Source: Candidatus Bathyarchaeota archaeon
GTDB lineage: Archaea > Thermoproteota > Bathyarchaeia > Bathyarchaeales > SOJC01
Reading direction: 5' to 3'
Length of the DNA: 52,982 nt
NCBI GenBank assembly: GCA_020354575.1
Contig: CP070649.1
Coordinates: 56,608-109,589 of the forward strand
Under the pieces are notes generated by a model. It saw nothing but the letters and a program-made list of their open reading frames with translations, was not told where the DNA came from and made no database searches. Below are positions 28,166 to 35,861 of the stretch, one piece after another (position 1 is the first letter of the stretch; the number at the start of each line of letters is the position of its first letter). Both the position numbers and the translations under genes were made by a program.

Positions 28166-28351
28166 TTAGAGTTGTTTTGGCTCAGCCTTGGCCAGCACAA
28201 TTAACCTATTCTGGAATGCTGTGATTAGGTCATCACAAAGAATTTGCTGCATTTCTGTAGAAAGTGTTCGGATTTCAGGTTCGAGTGCTTGCTTTAGTGT
28301 GTTGCTTAATTTTTTACGTTTCTGAAGAGAAAACAGTTTTTCGGTTTTCAT
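28166..28351 (-). CDS. Small conserved helical protein
   Basis: A 61-aa, lysine-rich, alpha-helical protein. The core RTLSTEMQQILCDDLITAFQ resembles small archaeal proteins I have seen before, but no function is known. The ATG at 28351 is six bases after AAGG. It lies between the wHTH and the PUA gene. Confidence 0.6.
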   Translation of the reverse strand: MKTEKLFSLQKRKKLSNTLKQALEPEIRTLSTEMQQILCDDLITAFQNRLIVLAKAEPKQL

Positions 28352-28506
28352 TTTCGCCTTCAATTCCCCCAGTTTTTTGGGTTGATAAAGAGGTTTTGAG
28401 TTTAACTATTTTATGAAGCCTGAAGAAATATGTAAGCTCCAGATCCTAGATCCTAATTGCTGCAATACATGAAATTAAACTGCATATGGACCCATCTAGA
28501 CATAAT

Positions 28507-29013
28507 TTATAATCTCCGAGACAAATGTTTTAATGTGTTCCACAATTTATCCCCTACATGGTGGATGTTTTTCAGAATCTTACCACTTTTAAATTGCTTT
28601 GCTTTTTTCGTATTGTATAAGGATAGAGTAATAGCGATGGGTTTTCTGTGCTGTTCATCAAGGACTACGACAAAATCTCCTTCATTGAAGTCTTTTTCGT
28701 ATTTGACAATGCCTGGAGCCATCACATCAGCCCCATTGCATATAGGGGCTATGGCGCCCATATTGACGATGATTTGGGGCATATTGCTTAGAATCTTGAA
28801 AGCAGTGAGTGATGGAAAGATCCTTCCATTTGATTCTATCAAGATTGGCTCCTTCTCGACAAAATAAATTCTCTCATGATCTGTATTCGCAAGCTCAATA
28901 GGGGGCTTTAGTTCAGAGAGGAATTTCGGATCTAGTTTAGTTTGTCGGAGAAACTCCAAGAGAAGCTTTCTGGCTTCTTTACCTCTTAAAAACTTACGTT
29001 TTGCCTTTACCAT
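28507..29013 (-). CDS. PUA-domain RNA-binding protein (MCT-1/Tma20-like)
   Basis: A 168-aa protein. The C-terminal region (APGIVKYEKDFNEGDFVVVLD) is a PUA domain, preceded by an N-terminal pre-PUA segment with the motif KPPIELANTDHERIYFVEKEP. Archaeal relatives of MCT-1/Tma20 bind RNA and act in ribosome or tRNA recycling. I chose the ATG at 29013 after GGTGGTG; ATG 29025 is in frame. Assignment to the Tma20 branch is moderate, PUA is firm. Confidence 0.8.
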   Translation of the reverse strand: MVKAKRKFLRGKEARKLLLEFLRQTKLDPKFLSELKPPIELANTDHERIYFVEKEPILIESNGRIFPSLTAFKILSNMPQIIVNMGAIAPICNGADVMAPGIVKYEKDFNEGDFVVVLDEQHRKPIAITLSLYNTKKAKQFKSGKILKNIHHVGDKLWNTLKHLSRRL

Positions 29014-29174
29014 CTTCACCACCATTAGGCATTCTGTCCATTAGAAAGGACAAGTAATTTTAATCTCTTTGGGAAGTGAGGATGGGTAGATTCTTATCGG
29101 GGGCGTCACTGATTAAAGGCTGCAGGAATGCAGATGCGTACATCACATAGGCCCCTTTTATAAAAAAATTTGCT

Positions 29175-29186
29175 TGCATGCATGCA
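29175..29186. repeat. 12-bp palindrome TGCATGCATGCA
   Basis: Identical to the site at 30506-30517 and sharing the core of the 20-bp palindrome at 18189-18208. It lies between the PUA gene and the Lrp-family gene. Confidence 0.7.
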
Positions 29187-29236
29187 GATCGTGAATCCTC
29201 CTAAAAAGAATAACTGTTTCGTTATTGATGCTTAAA

Positions 29237-29710
29237 TCAGAACGAAAAATTCTCTTCCTTATATTTTCGTGTTATTATCGAGGTCCGAATCCTCAAAACG
29301 CCTGGCAGAGGAGCGACAAATTTAGCAATAAAATCATGCAGTTTCTCTTGGTCTTCAGCCACTGTTTTCACAATAATAACGAACTCCTCAGATAATGAAC
29401 TGAAAACCTCTAAAACTTGATCATGGTTCGCCAATTCCTTGGCGACTTTTTCACTTTCTTTTGGATCAGTAAAAATGGTTAAAATAGCCGTAATAAGCTT
29501 CAATCTAGCTTTCTTAAGGTCAATCAAAGCTGCATATTTCTTTATGATTTTCTGCTTCTCCATTTTCTTTACACGGTCATAAATCGTAGAATGTGCAAGA
29601 TTCAAACGGCGTCCAATCTCAGTATATGTCAATCTAGCGTTTTCTTGTAGTGTCTTCAGTATTGCCCAATCCAGATCATCAAGAGAGTTCAACTGATTTT
29701 TCGTTTTCAT
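29237..29710 (-). CDS. Lrp/AsnC-family transcription regulator
   Basis: A 157-aa Lrp-family protein. The N-terminal winged helix is DDLDWAILKTLQENARLTYT then GRRLNLAHSTIYDRVKKME, followed by the RAM (ligand-binding) domain from about residue 60 (ITAILTIFTDPKESEKVAKEL). Family members bind amino acids and act on dyad sites, often controlling their own gene. The ATG at 29710 has AGGAAAG eight bases upstream. A 12-bp-armed inverted repeat in the divergent region (29845-29874) is a good candidate operator. Confidence 0.92.
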   Translation of the reverse strand: MKTKNQLNSLDDLDWAILKTLQENARLTYTEIGRRLNLAHSTIYDRVKKMEKQKIIKKYAALIDLKKARLKLITAILTIFTDPKESEKVAKELANHDQVLEVFSSLSEEFVIIVKTVAEDQEKLHDFIAKFVAPLPGVLRIRTSIITRKYKEENFSF

Positions 29711-29844
29711 AAGCAAGCTTTCCTACGATGGAGCTTCGCAGTTTCAAGATTTATTCTTTGCTATCTGCATATGTGGAGTTAGTTAATTTCGTAATCTAAA
29801 TTTATAGTTACCTTACATATTAGGCTTGGGGAAATTCCGGAAAT

Positions 29845-29874
29845 ATGTAGAATAAATAAATTTTTATTCTACAT
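29845..29874. promoter_or_regulatory. Inverted repeat, likely Lrp-type operator
   Basis: ATGTAGAATAAA (29845-29856) and TTTATTCTACAT (29863-29874) are perfect 12-bp arms around a 6-bp spacer, in the 275-bp space between the divergent Lrp gene (29710) and the gene at 29986. A related half site, TTTTCTACGA, follows about 25 bases later. The position fits an autoregulatory site, but the binding protein is inferred. Confidence 0.6.
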
Positions 29875-29985
29875 TTTTACGATTAAGTTTCAGATTTTCT
29901 ACGATTTTGCGGAAAACATGTTAAATAGCTTTAAATTCTGCGGCGAGGATTGAATACTGTTCCAAAAATCTTTTAGTTGGTTTAA

Positions 29986-30501
29986 ATGACCAAAAACTCC
30001 AAAATGCCACGAGTTTGGGAGCTGATAAGGCATTTCAAGGAAGTATGCCACAATAAAGGTTGGAAAACTTCTGAGTATGAGGATGTTATCAAGATTGATG
30101 ACACATATCACAATTTCATTGGCACAAGGACAATTCATCCCTCGACTTTTAGGCGAATTGCTTCTAGCAGAAAAATTGCAGTTCCAGAAGGAAGCTCATA
30201 TCGCATAGTTGATGTCTCGTATATTGCCTGGATTTTTCAACAGCCGCTATCAGACCAGTTATTAGAGACATTAAGAGAGAACCCAGCTCTTTTCAAAAAG
30301 ATGGCTTTGTATGATCTAAGCAGCGTATATAAAGGTAAACCACTCTGCTTGAAAGTAAATAAAACAGAGAGCTGTGCATTCAGTGAATTTGAGCGATTCT
30401 TAAAGGAGACCTATGGAGTAGATACCAAGCCACTTTATGAGCCAAGAACAAACGAACCTAAGACTTTCAAATCGAAGCTTCAAAGGGCTAAGCTGGGCTA
30501 A
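29986..30501 (+). CDS. Hypothetical protein, divergent from Lrp gene
   Basis: A 171-aa basic, soluble protein of unknown family. The first 30 residues include PRVWELIRHFKEVCHNKGW, and the middle has an RTIHPSTFRRIASS helix and a YIAWIFQQPLSDQLLETLRENP stretch, which could be a winged helix with an insertion. The ATG is at 29986; ATG 30004 is in frame. It is separated from the Lrp gene by a likely operator. A homology search would be needed for a name. Confidence 0.6.
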   Translation: MTKNSKMPRVWELIRHFKEVCHNKGWKTSEYEDVIKIDDTYHNFIGTRTIHPSTFRRIASSRKIAVPEGSSYRIVDVSYIAWIFQQPLSDQLLETLRENPALFKKMALYDLSSVYKGKPLCLKVNKTESCAFSEFERFLKETYGVDTKPLYEPRTNEPKTFKSKLQRAKLG

Positions 30502-30505
30502 TTCG

Positions 30506-30517
30506 TGCATGCATGCA
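30506..30517. repeat. 12-bp palindrome TGCATGCATGCA
   Basis: Exact copy of the palindrome at 29175-29186, here just downstream of the hypothetical gene ending at 30501. Confidence 0.7.
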
Positions 30518-30643
30518 TCTTTGATGTCTTCCAGCAGAATATTTCCGATGAACGCTGCTTTTCCGTATAAGCATCAGCGCATAGGTTTTAAAGGCAAGCT
30601 TTCTTAAGGGAGGTTCTTTGATATTTTGGTTAAGGGACCCTTC

Positions 30644-31219
30644 ATGTCGATAGAGGAAAAGAAGGACAGTGCTGAAAAAATTAAAAGGCTGGCTGAGTTT
30701 AAGGCAATACTCGAAAAGAAAATACAAGCAGAAACTCTCAATCTGGAAGGCTTGAAAACCCTTCTGGAATTCGTTGATAGCATGCTACTCGAAAGAGGAT
30801 TCCAAAGAGCTAAATTTTCAAAAGTGCGAAATAAGAAAGAGCGAGCTGCATCTACAACATCGAGAGCAGTTTTTCCGCTCAAGTCCTTATCAGGAGAACT
30901 CCTAGCAAATCTCCATGTGAGTCAAAATTCGATGAAGATCACTCCTGCTAAGGACAAGATGTTTAATGTGAAAACTCCTCCTTTTCAACAATTCTTAATT
31001 GAGCGTGTCCTCAGCAAAATGCAGGAAAAAGATAGCAAAGCGTCACAAAAGGGCGAGATGGAAGCAGATAAAACTCTCTCTTACGAGTTATCATTGGAAG
31101 GAGACATATTGCAGGAGATTATAGTGAAGAATATTACAGCAGAGAGATTGCGAGAGCTGAAATCAAGCGTTCATTGGACACTAGAGAAAATGTATGAAAA
31201 AACTAAAAATCGAAGATAG
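30644..31219 (+). CDS. Hypothetical coiled-coil protein
   Basis: A 191-aa highly charged protein. The first 60 residues form a predicted coiled coil (KIKRLAEFKAILEKKIQAET), followed by a mixed central section and a C-terminal helix (LRELKSSVHWTLEKMYEKTK). No catalytic or metal motif is seen. The ATG at 30644 has AAGGGA six bases upstream; TTG 30626 is in frame. A terminator-like hairpin follows at 31284. Family not recognised. Confidence 0.65.
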   Translation: MSIEEKKDSAEKIKRLAEFKAILEKKIQAETLNLEGLKTLLEFVDSMLLERGFQRAKFSKVRNKKERAASTTSRAVFPLKSLSGELLANLHVSQNSMKITPAKDKMFNVKTPPFQQFLIERVLSKMQEKDSKASQKGEMEADKTLSYELSLEGDILQEIIVKNITAERLRELKSSVHWTLEKMYEKTKNRR

Positions 31220-31275
31220 ATTTTTCGCGTACATAATGGACATTATCCTGCTCGTGAAGTAAGGCTTCGTTTTTC

Positions 31276-31422
31276 CTATGGCAAACCAGCTATCGCTGGT
31301 TCGAATTTTTTTATAAGCTCCAAAATCAGGGGTAGCTGGTTTGTGTATAAGGCCATAGAGAGGAATGTTATTCCTGCTAGCAGCATTAGAGAGCCAATAA
31401 TCCTTTTTTCTGAAAGATCCAT
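31276..31422 (-). CDS. 48-aa single-span membrane peptide
   Basis: A 48-codon gene starting ATG with AGGTGA five bases upstream, nine bases after the thioredoxin stop. It encodes a charged N-terminus (MDLSEKR), one hydrophobic helix (IIGSLMLLAGITFLSMALY) and a short tail ending AIAGLP. It is likely co-translated with thioredoxin. Family unknown; its 3' part overlaps the hairpin on the other strand. Confidence 0.55.
   Translation of the reverse strand: MDLSEKRIIGSLMLLAGITFLSMALYTNQLPLILELIKKFEPAIAGLP
31284..31312 (+). terminator. Hairpin plus T-run terminator
   Basis: AACCAGC-TATC-GCTGGTT (31284-31301) followed by CGAA and seven Ts, 65 bases after the stop of the gene ending at 31219. Confidence 0.6.
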
Positions 31423-31430
31423 TTTTTCAC

Positions 31431-31838
31431 CTAAGTAAATCTCTTTAATCGGTTCTTAATCAGTAGTTTGGGGGCTGCTCCGACCATACGATCAATTTCT
31501 ACTCCTTCTTTCATGATTAGAAGTGTTGGAACTCCCATTATATTAAATCGCTTAGCTGTTTCGGGATTTTCATCCACATTCAGTTTGCCAAAAGCTATCT
31601 CTCCCGCCAGTTCTTCTGCCAACTCATCAATAATTGGCGTTAGCATGCGGCAAGGTCCGCACCATGCTGCCCAGCAATCCACGACCATTAGCGAATGCCT
31701 TCTGGTGGTTTCGTTGAAATTTGAATCAGTTAGTGTGAATGGAACATAGGTCTCCTCTTTATTCGTTTTTTCCATAATCTCCTGAAATTTCTTTGCACGG
31801 ATTTTCTCTAATTCAATATCTTCCTTTTTTTCGGCCAA
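31431..31838 (-). CDS. trxA: Thioredoxin
   Basis: A 135-aa thioredoxin. The catalytic pair WCGPC lies near residues 60-64 in VVDCWAAWCGPCRMLTPI, and the conserved cis-proline region GVPTLLIMKEG follows. An N-terminal extension of about 35 residues (charged helix) precedes the core. It reduces disulfides in the cytosol. A 48-aa membrane peptide is encoded immediately downstream, which might link the enzyme to the membrane, but there is no direct evidence. Confidence 0.93.
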   Translation of the reverse strand: MAEKKEDIELEKIRAKKFQEIMEKTNKEETYVPFTLTDSNFNETTRRHSLMVVDCWAAWCGPCRMLTPIIDELAEELAGEIAFGKLNVDENPETAKRFNIMGVPTLLIMKEGVEIDRMVGAAPKLLIKNRLKRFT

Positions 31839-31983
31839 GCATAGATCCTCCTGTCCATCGTTAGCTCATTAATGTCGACCCTCCCTTTTTGCTTTTTCTG
31901 CCAGCTATTTGTCGCACTTGTGCAGCGACGTATGATGAGCATGAACCAAGTAGGCGATTTTAGGTGACGCAAGTGTACGCATA

Positions 31984-33054
31984 TTATGAGTTGTATTTCT
32001 TTGTTCTTATTGGTAATGCCTTAGCCTGAATTCCTAGCCTTTTTTCTATCTGCTCTGCAAGACTTGTGCCATAACCAGCCCGATAATTATCAGTGATGAC
32101 AAGTTTCGGATTACTCCTCTGGACATACTCTAATAAACCATTAAAATCAGAGTGATCGCTTAAAGCCACTATATATTCATTGTTGCTCAACTGTCGACAT
32201 GGGGAGTTGAATTCCCATCCACTTACACAAATCCTGAACTTGTTTAGACCCACTTTCTTGCGCCAACTCATGTGATAAAAAGCCACATACTTTCCTCCCC
32301 CATGAAGTGTGGATTGCATTTCACGTTTTGCTGAGTACAATGGTCTATGAAGGATAACCCCATGGTTCTGATGAACTTCGGATATTCTCCGAATCTTTTC
32401 AGGCATTATGAAGGGCACCTTGATTCTTGCCTTATGCAAAATCTGCATCACTTCCTGAAGCTTCCCGTGATAACCAAAAACATATACGGGTCCCTGCTCA
32501 AGTCCTTTTTCCACCATGGAAACCAGAGCTTGTTTCGCTTCATCTTCAAAATTTCTTGTACGCCACGGATTACCATATGTGGCTTCGATGACCAGAACAT
32601 CAGATTGGACAACTGGAGTATCAGTGAATCTGAAATCACCAGTATAAAGAATTCGTGTTCCTTCTGCGTCTTCTACAAGCACCTGAGCTGCTCCTAAAAT
32701 ATGATCAACTCTGAAAAGGATCAATCGCTCATGATTAAAAATTAAAGGTGAACCATAATTTATTGCCTTCACATTACCATTAAGAAGATAGTCTGGTCCT
32801 TTCAATACGCTAATTAAATCCCTTGTGGCAGGAGTCATCACTACTGCATCGCACATCTTCAAGCTTCGATGCAATCCAGTCAAATGATCTGCATGAGCAT
32901 GAGTGACCACTCTTAAAGGTCTTGTTTCTTCAAATGCATCACAAGCTACCTGGCTTCCCAAGAGAATAGCTCCTTTATCTGTCACATTGGCTTTGAGGAA
33001 TGATTCCATTTGCAAGAACCAAGGGGCCCATTTATTATAAGCCGCTAAAATCAT
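31984..33054 (-). CDS. MBL-fold exonuclease (SNM1/ligase-associated type)
   Basis: A 356-aa metallo-beta-lactamase-fold protein. The metal motif is VVTHAHADHLTG (HxHxDH, near residues 52-61). The later RILYTGDF and VALSDHSDF segments match the SNM1/Pso2-like 'ligase-associated exonuclease' group that lies near DNA ligase genes in bacteria and archaea. A DNA ligase gene is 3.5 kb away. It probably processes DNA (or RNA) ends. The ATG at 33054 has no strong ribosome site. Confidence 0.85.
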   Translation of the reverse strand: MILAAYNKWAPWFLQMESFLKANVTDKGAILLGSQVACDAFEETRPLRVVTHAHADHLTGLHRSLKMCDAVVMTPATRDLISVLKGPDYLLNGNVKAINYGSPLIFNHERLILFRVDHILGAAQVLVEDAEGTRILYTGDFRFTDTPVVQSDVLVIEATYGNPWRTRNFEDEAKQALVSMVEKGLEQGPVYVFGYHGKLQEVMQILHKARIKVPFIMPEKIRRISEVHQNHGVILHRPLYSAKREMQSTLHGGGKYVAFYHMSWRKKVGLNKFRICVSGWEFNSPCRQLSNNEYIVALSDHSDFNGLLEYVQRSNPKLVITDNYRAGYGTSLAEQIEKRLGIQAKALPIRTKKYNS

Positions 33055-33185
33055 TTATTGCAGCAATCCTGTCTAGCAGCATCATAGATTGACGAAAACA
33101 TGAGCCTCACATGTTATCTTACTCTCTTCAACCTTGAGCTTCAGTGTTTCAGAAGCGATTTGAAGGTAACCCAGAGCTTCTAATA

Positions 33186-34589
33186 TTAGCTGAAATCATC
33201 CAAAATAGTAGCCATGAATTTGATTCCCTTTATGAATCCATCAATTGTCAAGTTTTCATTTGGAGCATGTCCCTTAGCTTCTGCATGGCTACATCCTGCA
33301 GAAACAACCGGGGATTTTAGTAAATTTCGAAATAAATGCATGGGCCCAGAAGCAGGACTTGTAGGATATATGATTGGCTTTTTCTCATAGACTTTCTCCG
33401 CAGCTCTTATAACTACCTCGACAAAATCATCATCAACCGGAGTTTTCGCAGGTTCAGTAGAACCATGCCTTATTACTTCAACGTTCTTATGTCCAGCGTT
33501 ATGTAAATGTGTAGTTAGTTTTTGGAAAATTTCGTCAGGCATTTGCTTGGGTACAAGTCGAAAGTCAAGTTTCGCCTTGGCTTCTTTGGGCAGTACTGTT
33601 TTAGACCCCTCTCCAGTATAGCCAGTAATGAGCCCGTTAATTGAGCATGTGGGGCTGAAGAGTAGTTCTTTTGTGGCATCCCTTCCAGTTCTCTGTTGCA
33701 GAAACACTTTCAAGCCTAAAGACCTCTTAACTCTTTTTTCCTCAAGCGGAATGTTAGCCAGCAACTGAAGTTCCTTCTGCAAAGGTGGGTCAATCTTCTC
33801 GTAAAACCCGTCGATCAATATTTCACCTCTTTCATTCTTAAGTGAATTTAAAGCCCAAATTAAATTCCATGCTGGGTTGGGCACAATTGGAGCGTTTGCA
33901 GAGTGAGTGTCTCTCGACGCTCCTTTAGTTCTTAACTCGACTGATAGCACGCCTTTAAGCCCAAGGTAGATTTTAGGTCGACCTTCATAGCTGATTCCAC
34001 CAAACTCCCAAATCGTTGCATCGTTTAAAAATTTCTTTTTATTTTGTCTAATAGCATTTGGAAAATGGGGACTGCCAATCTCCTCTTCACCCTCAACCAC
34101 AAATTTGACATTGACAGGAATGTCACCGACTGTTTCAAGGAAAGCCTCAACGGCTTTTATTCTTGATATAAGATTGCCTTTGTTATCGGAAACACCTCGT
34201 CCATATATTCTTCCTCTGTGAATTTTGCCACTGAAAGCCCCAAATTTCCATTCATTTAGGGGTTCTGGGGGCTGAACATCATAGTGATCATAAAATAATA
34301 GCGTCTTCTTTGAGTTTCTTGATTTTAGTTCTCCATAGACAATGGGATTTCCCTTCTTCTCAGGGATTAGTTTAGTAGAGAAGGAAAGCTTCTGCAACAT
34401 CCCTTCGACCATTTCCGCACAAGCTTGGACACCTTCCCCAGTTGCTGAGACGCTTGGTTGTCTAACTAGTTTAACTAGTTCTTGAATAGAGTTTTGAGAG
34501 TGTTTTTCAATATAGTCGTAAATCGTTTTTATCCTCAAAGCATCATCCCATAGTGTTTTGTATTTAGGGATAATATTACGCTTTACCAT
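33186..34589 (-). CDS. M20-family peptidase/deacylase
   Basis: A 467-aa metallopeptidase with the M20 layout: LLFYDHYDVQPPEPL (first metal His/Asp), GRGVSDNKGN and EGEEEIGSPHF (metal Asp and catalytic Glu), and the dimerisation domain between. Members cleave dipeptides or deacylate amino acids. I took the ATG at 34589 as start (TTG at 34598 is in frame). It is divergent from the KaiC-like gene with a 50-bp gap. The substrate is not evident. Confidence 0.9.
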   Translation of the reverse strand: MVKRNIIPKYKTLWDDALRIKTIYDYIEKHSQNSIQELVKLVRQPSVSATGEGVQACAEMVEGMLQKLSFSTKLIPEKKGNPIVYGELKSRNSKKTLLFYDHYDVQPPEPLNEWKFGAFSGKIHRGRIYGRGVSDNKGNLISRIKAVEAFLETVGDIPVNVKFVVEGEEEIGSPHFPNAIRQNKKKFLNDATIWEFGGISYEGRPKIYLGLKGVLSVELRTKGASRDTHSANAPIVPNPAWNLIWALNSLKNERGEILIDGFYEKIDPPLQKELQLLANIPLEEKRVKRSLGLKVFLQQRTGRDATKELLFSPTCSINGLITGYTGEGSKTVLPKEAKAKLDFRLVPKQMPDEIFQKLTTHLHNAGHKNVEVIRHGSTEPAKTPVDDDFVEVVIRAAEKVYEKKPIIYPTSPASGPMHLFRNLLKSPVVSAGCSHAEAKGHAPNENLTIDGFIKGIKFMATILDDFS

Positions 34590-34645
34590 TGTTCTCAAAG
34601 AGAAGTTTTTAGTTAGTGAATTGCTTTAAAGATTAGGGGATGATC

Positions 34646-35857
34646 ATGGTTGAGGAAAATGATGTTTTAAGTTTTCTTAAAGATCGTAATGGTCAAGCTT
34701 CTTTGGATGAGGTTTCCGAAGGGTTAGGTATAGCAAAGTATGGACCAGAATCGGCATATGCTTCGCTTCAGGCTTTGAAAGCGAAAGGGTCAGTTGAGAG
34801 AAAAGGCGAGATGTGGGTAACAGCTGAGCCTGTTAAATCCAGTGCTTCTAAAATGCAGTCCATTGAGAAGGATGCTCCCAGTGAGAAAGAAAGTGAAGCA
34901 CCGACCGATGTCGATACAATCGTAAAGGCAATGGCTAAGACTTTAGCCAATGCAATGAAGGAAGCAAGGGAGCCAGCTGATGAATGGGAACTTGCAACGA
35001 AGCCCATGACAAGTGAGATCGAACGCAAAGAAAAAGCCCTAAGCTCATTAGTCTTGCAGCCAAGTGATGCAACAGAAGCCAAAAAGACCCTTATAGCCCT
35101 CCCAACTGGAACCTTCATTGATAAATTATTTTTCCTTCCTGAAGGAAAACCTTTAGGTGGTTTACCTATTGTCGGGCAATTTGCACTAACTGGGTTGCCT
35201 GGAGCGGGTAAATCGATCCTTGCAGAAGAGATAGCGGTTAATGTGTCTTCCGAAGAAAAGAAAGTGCTTTATGTGACTGCAGAAGATACTTGGCAAAGTC
35301 CTACACCTCGGTTTGACTTGCAATCTCGCATGAAACAAAAAGCTGATTTTCTAAAACGAAGTTGGAATAGGATTCAGCAGAATTTGTATGTGCTTGACAC
35401 TGTTATGTTCCCTGAGTTACGTGAATGGAACAATTTCGCAGAGACATACCGCTACGTTGTAGAAAAGGAAAATATTGATTTGGCCATTATCGACTCTGTG
35501 ACTGTCCTCGAGTCATATAGAGGCGCTCTGAAATATCGCGTTATGGAGCTAGCAAGACACAACCAGATGAAAGGTGTTACATGCATTTATGTTAATCAAC
35601 GAAGCAGAGAATCCTGGGATACTTATGAGATGGCAGGGGGCATTGGACTCGCTCATAATCTAGATGGCACCATTATTGTGGACTATGGACGTGTCTACTG
35701 GCAAGACCAGCAATCTGATTTGGAGGTGAAGAGAGGCGAATTCGTCAGGATAGCACGAGTTTTAGACTGCAGAATGTGCAATTTTGAACGAAACAGAATC
35801 CGAGTGGACATCACTAAAGAGGGGTTAGTAAGACCAGCAACAACATCCTCAAAGTAA
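34646..35857 (+). CDS. wHTH plus RecA/KaiC-like ATPase
   Basis: A 403-aa protein built of three parts. The N-terminal 60 residues are a winged helix (FLKDRNGQASLDEVSEGLGI). A charged, Ala/Glu/Ser-rich linker follows (about residues 62-130). The C-terminal half is a RecA/KaiC-type ATPase with Walker A GLPGAGKS (near residue 185) and a Walker B (LAIIDSVTVLES). The ATG at 34646 is six bases after AGGGG. Four bases separate it from the DNA ligase gene, so both are probably one operon. A role in DNA repair regulation is inferred. Confidence 0.8.
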   Translation: MVEENDVLSFLKDRNGQASLDEVSEGLGIAKYGPESAYASLQALKAKGSVERKGEMWVTAEPVKSSASKMQSIEKDAPSEKESEAPTDVDTIVKAMAKTLANAMKEAREPADEWELATKPMTSEIERKEKALSSLVLQPSDATEAKKTLIALPTGTFIDKLFFLPEGKPLGGLPIVGQFALTGLPGAGKSILAEEIAVNVSSEEKKVLYVTAEDTWQSPTPRFDLQSRMKQKADFLKRSWNRIQQNLYVLDTVMFPELREWNNFAETYRYVVEKENIDLAIIDSVTVLESYRGALKYRVMELARHNQMKGVTCIYVNQRSRESWDTYEMAGGIGLAHNLDGTIIVDYGRVYWQDQQSDLEVKRGEFVRIARVLDCRMCNFERNRIRVDITKEGLVRPATTSSK

Positions 35858-35861
35858 CATC

